Positions 63,283 to 64,000 of a DNA stretch of 64,000 nt are shown in pieces. The position numbers and the translations under genes are program-made. The stretch is from Hormiphora californensis (Eukaryota; Ctenophora; Tentaculata; Cydippida; Pleurobrachiidae), in assembly GCA_020137815.1 (NCBI GenBank), contig CM035354.1, positions 2,614,342-2,678,341 of the forward strand. Reading direction: 5' to 3'. The stretch's first letter is position 1, and each line of letters starts with the position of its first letter. The notes under the pieces are model-generated. The model searched no databases. It saw nothing but the letters and a program-made list of their open reading frames with translations, and was not told the origin of the DNA.

Positions 63283-64000
63283 TATGCGATAGAGACCGAG
63301 ATAGAGAGCGAGTACGAGTGAGAACTGAGAGAGTGAAAAATCAGAATGACGGTATGGTATCACGTACCATGGTATCCTCTAATGAAAAGCGGTTACCAAT
63401 TGACAATGAGACCTCATCGGTCCCGATACGTGATTCTCTACTGCTATGTATTCTCCATTAGTCTTTCCGACTTCCGTATCGATCCACGATTCAGTAGAGG
63501 TAGTCAGTAACTACTGAGAGTGTTGGTCTAATGAGGTAGCTACCTACCGGTACGATAGATCCATTGATTGAGCGTGTAGCACAATGACAGGTGAACCACC
63601 CAACCACTTGGTTCACCTATCATAGTATTATGTGTGATTCCGCTCTACTGAATTGTGTACATAAAGACTATTGGCGAATAACGGTAGAAAATCAGTAATC
63701 ACGTATTGGCACCGATTAGGTGAAATTATAGGTAACCGCCTTTCATTTAATTAACCAACACTCTCAGTAGTTATATAGTATACTGACTACCTCTACTGAA
63801 TCGTTGATCGATACGGAAAGACTAATGGAGAATACATAGCGGTAGAGAATCACGTATCGGGACCGATGAGGTCTCATTGTCAATTGGTAACCGCTTTTCA
63901 TTAGAGGATACCATGGTACGTGATACCATACCGTGATTCTGATTTTTCACTCTCTCAGTTCTCACTCGTACTCGCTCTCTATCTCGGTCTCTATCGCATA
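63283..64000. repeat. Long inverted repeat reaching the window edge
   Basis: The left arm, from TATGCGATAGAGACCGAG at 63283 to about 63525, is complementary to about 63757-64000 (ending CTCGGTCTCTATCGCATA). Divergence is a few percent. The spacer contains a third, more diverged copy of part of the arm (about 63635-63750). Sequence just left of the IR repeats ATCACGTATC...GACCGAATCRYCCTMCCCTA. It probably continues past 64000. No ORF. Confidence 0.85.

Overview
The window is animal nuclear DNA, most likely from an early-branching metazoan. A sponge fits the compact introns of the small genes, the very dense load of short inverted-repeat transposons and CT/GA microsatellites, and a rhodopsin-class receptor with a degenerate DRY motif, but nothing in the sequence proves the phylum. 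Animal identity rests on a FUZ (planar cell polarity effector) homologue, a GRINA/Lifeguard-like family, a Ly6/uPAR ten-cysteine protein, a SIRT7-like sirtuin, a class A GPCR and a many-exon spectrin-repeat gene. No bacterial operon, CRISPR array or phage signature was seen.

Layout: 0.2-1 kb holds a two-exon unknown gene (-). 2.3-3.0 kb holds a three-exon Ly6/uPAR gene (+). 3.2-4.7 kb holds a five-exon SIRT7-like gene (-) whose catalytic His position is Phe. 4.4-14.3 kb is a tandem array with three copies of a three-exon Lifeguard-like gene (-). Copies 2 and 3 are each flanked on the lower-coordinate side by a frameshifted relic of sirtuin exon 1, and Ly6 exon-2 relics sit between units, so the duplications joined neighbouring genes. 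Copy 3 has a 719-bp transposon inside its first coding exon, and an 835-bp hAT-like element lies beside copy 2. 14.6-18.1 kb holds an intact single-exon FUZ gene (-) plus a partial FUZ duplicate split by a 939-bp hairpin element. 18.1-26.9 kb is repeat-rich and I recognised no gene there.

From 26.9 to 55.1 kb runs one large spectrin-repeat/coiled-coil gene (+). I could phase 13 exons, one of them encoding a disordered Pro/His/Ser-rich segment; both gene ends and some middle exons are unresolved. Its second recognised intron holds an intronless seven-TM receptor gene. A 30-bp minisatellite just before one exon carries a complete 3' splice-site module in every unit.

55.1-64 kb holds a TA-flanked element, an intronless 639-aa ORF with a RanBP2-type zinc finger (-), a retroelement-like insertion with a 14-bp target duplication, a Ty3/gypsy-type integrase ORF (-) that lacks its reverse transcriptase, and a long inverted repeat running to the window edge.

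Three intervals (about 29-31, 39-41 and 45.3-46.7 kb) have inflated homopolymers and degraded repeat copies that look like low-quality consensus. Exon coordinates come from hand-read GT/AG splice sites with reading-phase checks. Family names come from motif recognition, without database searches.
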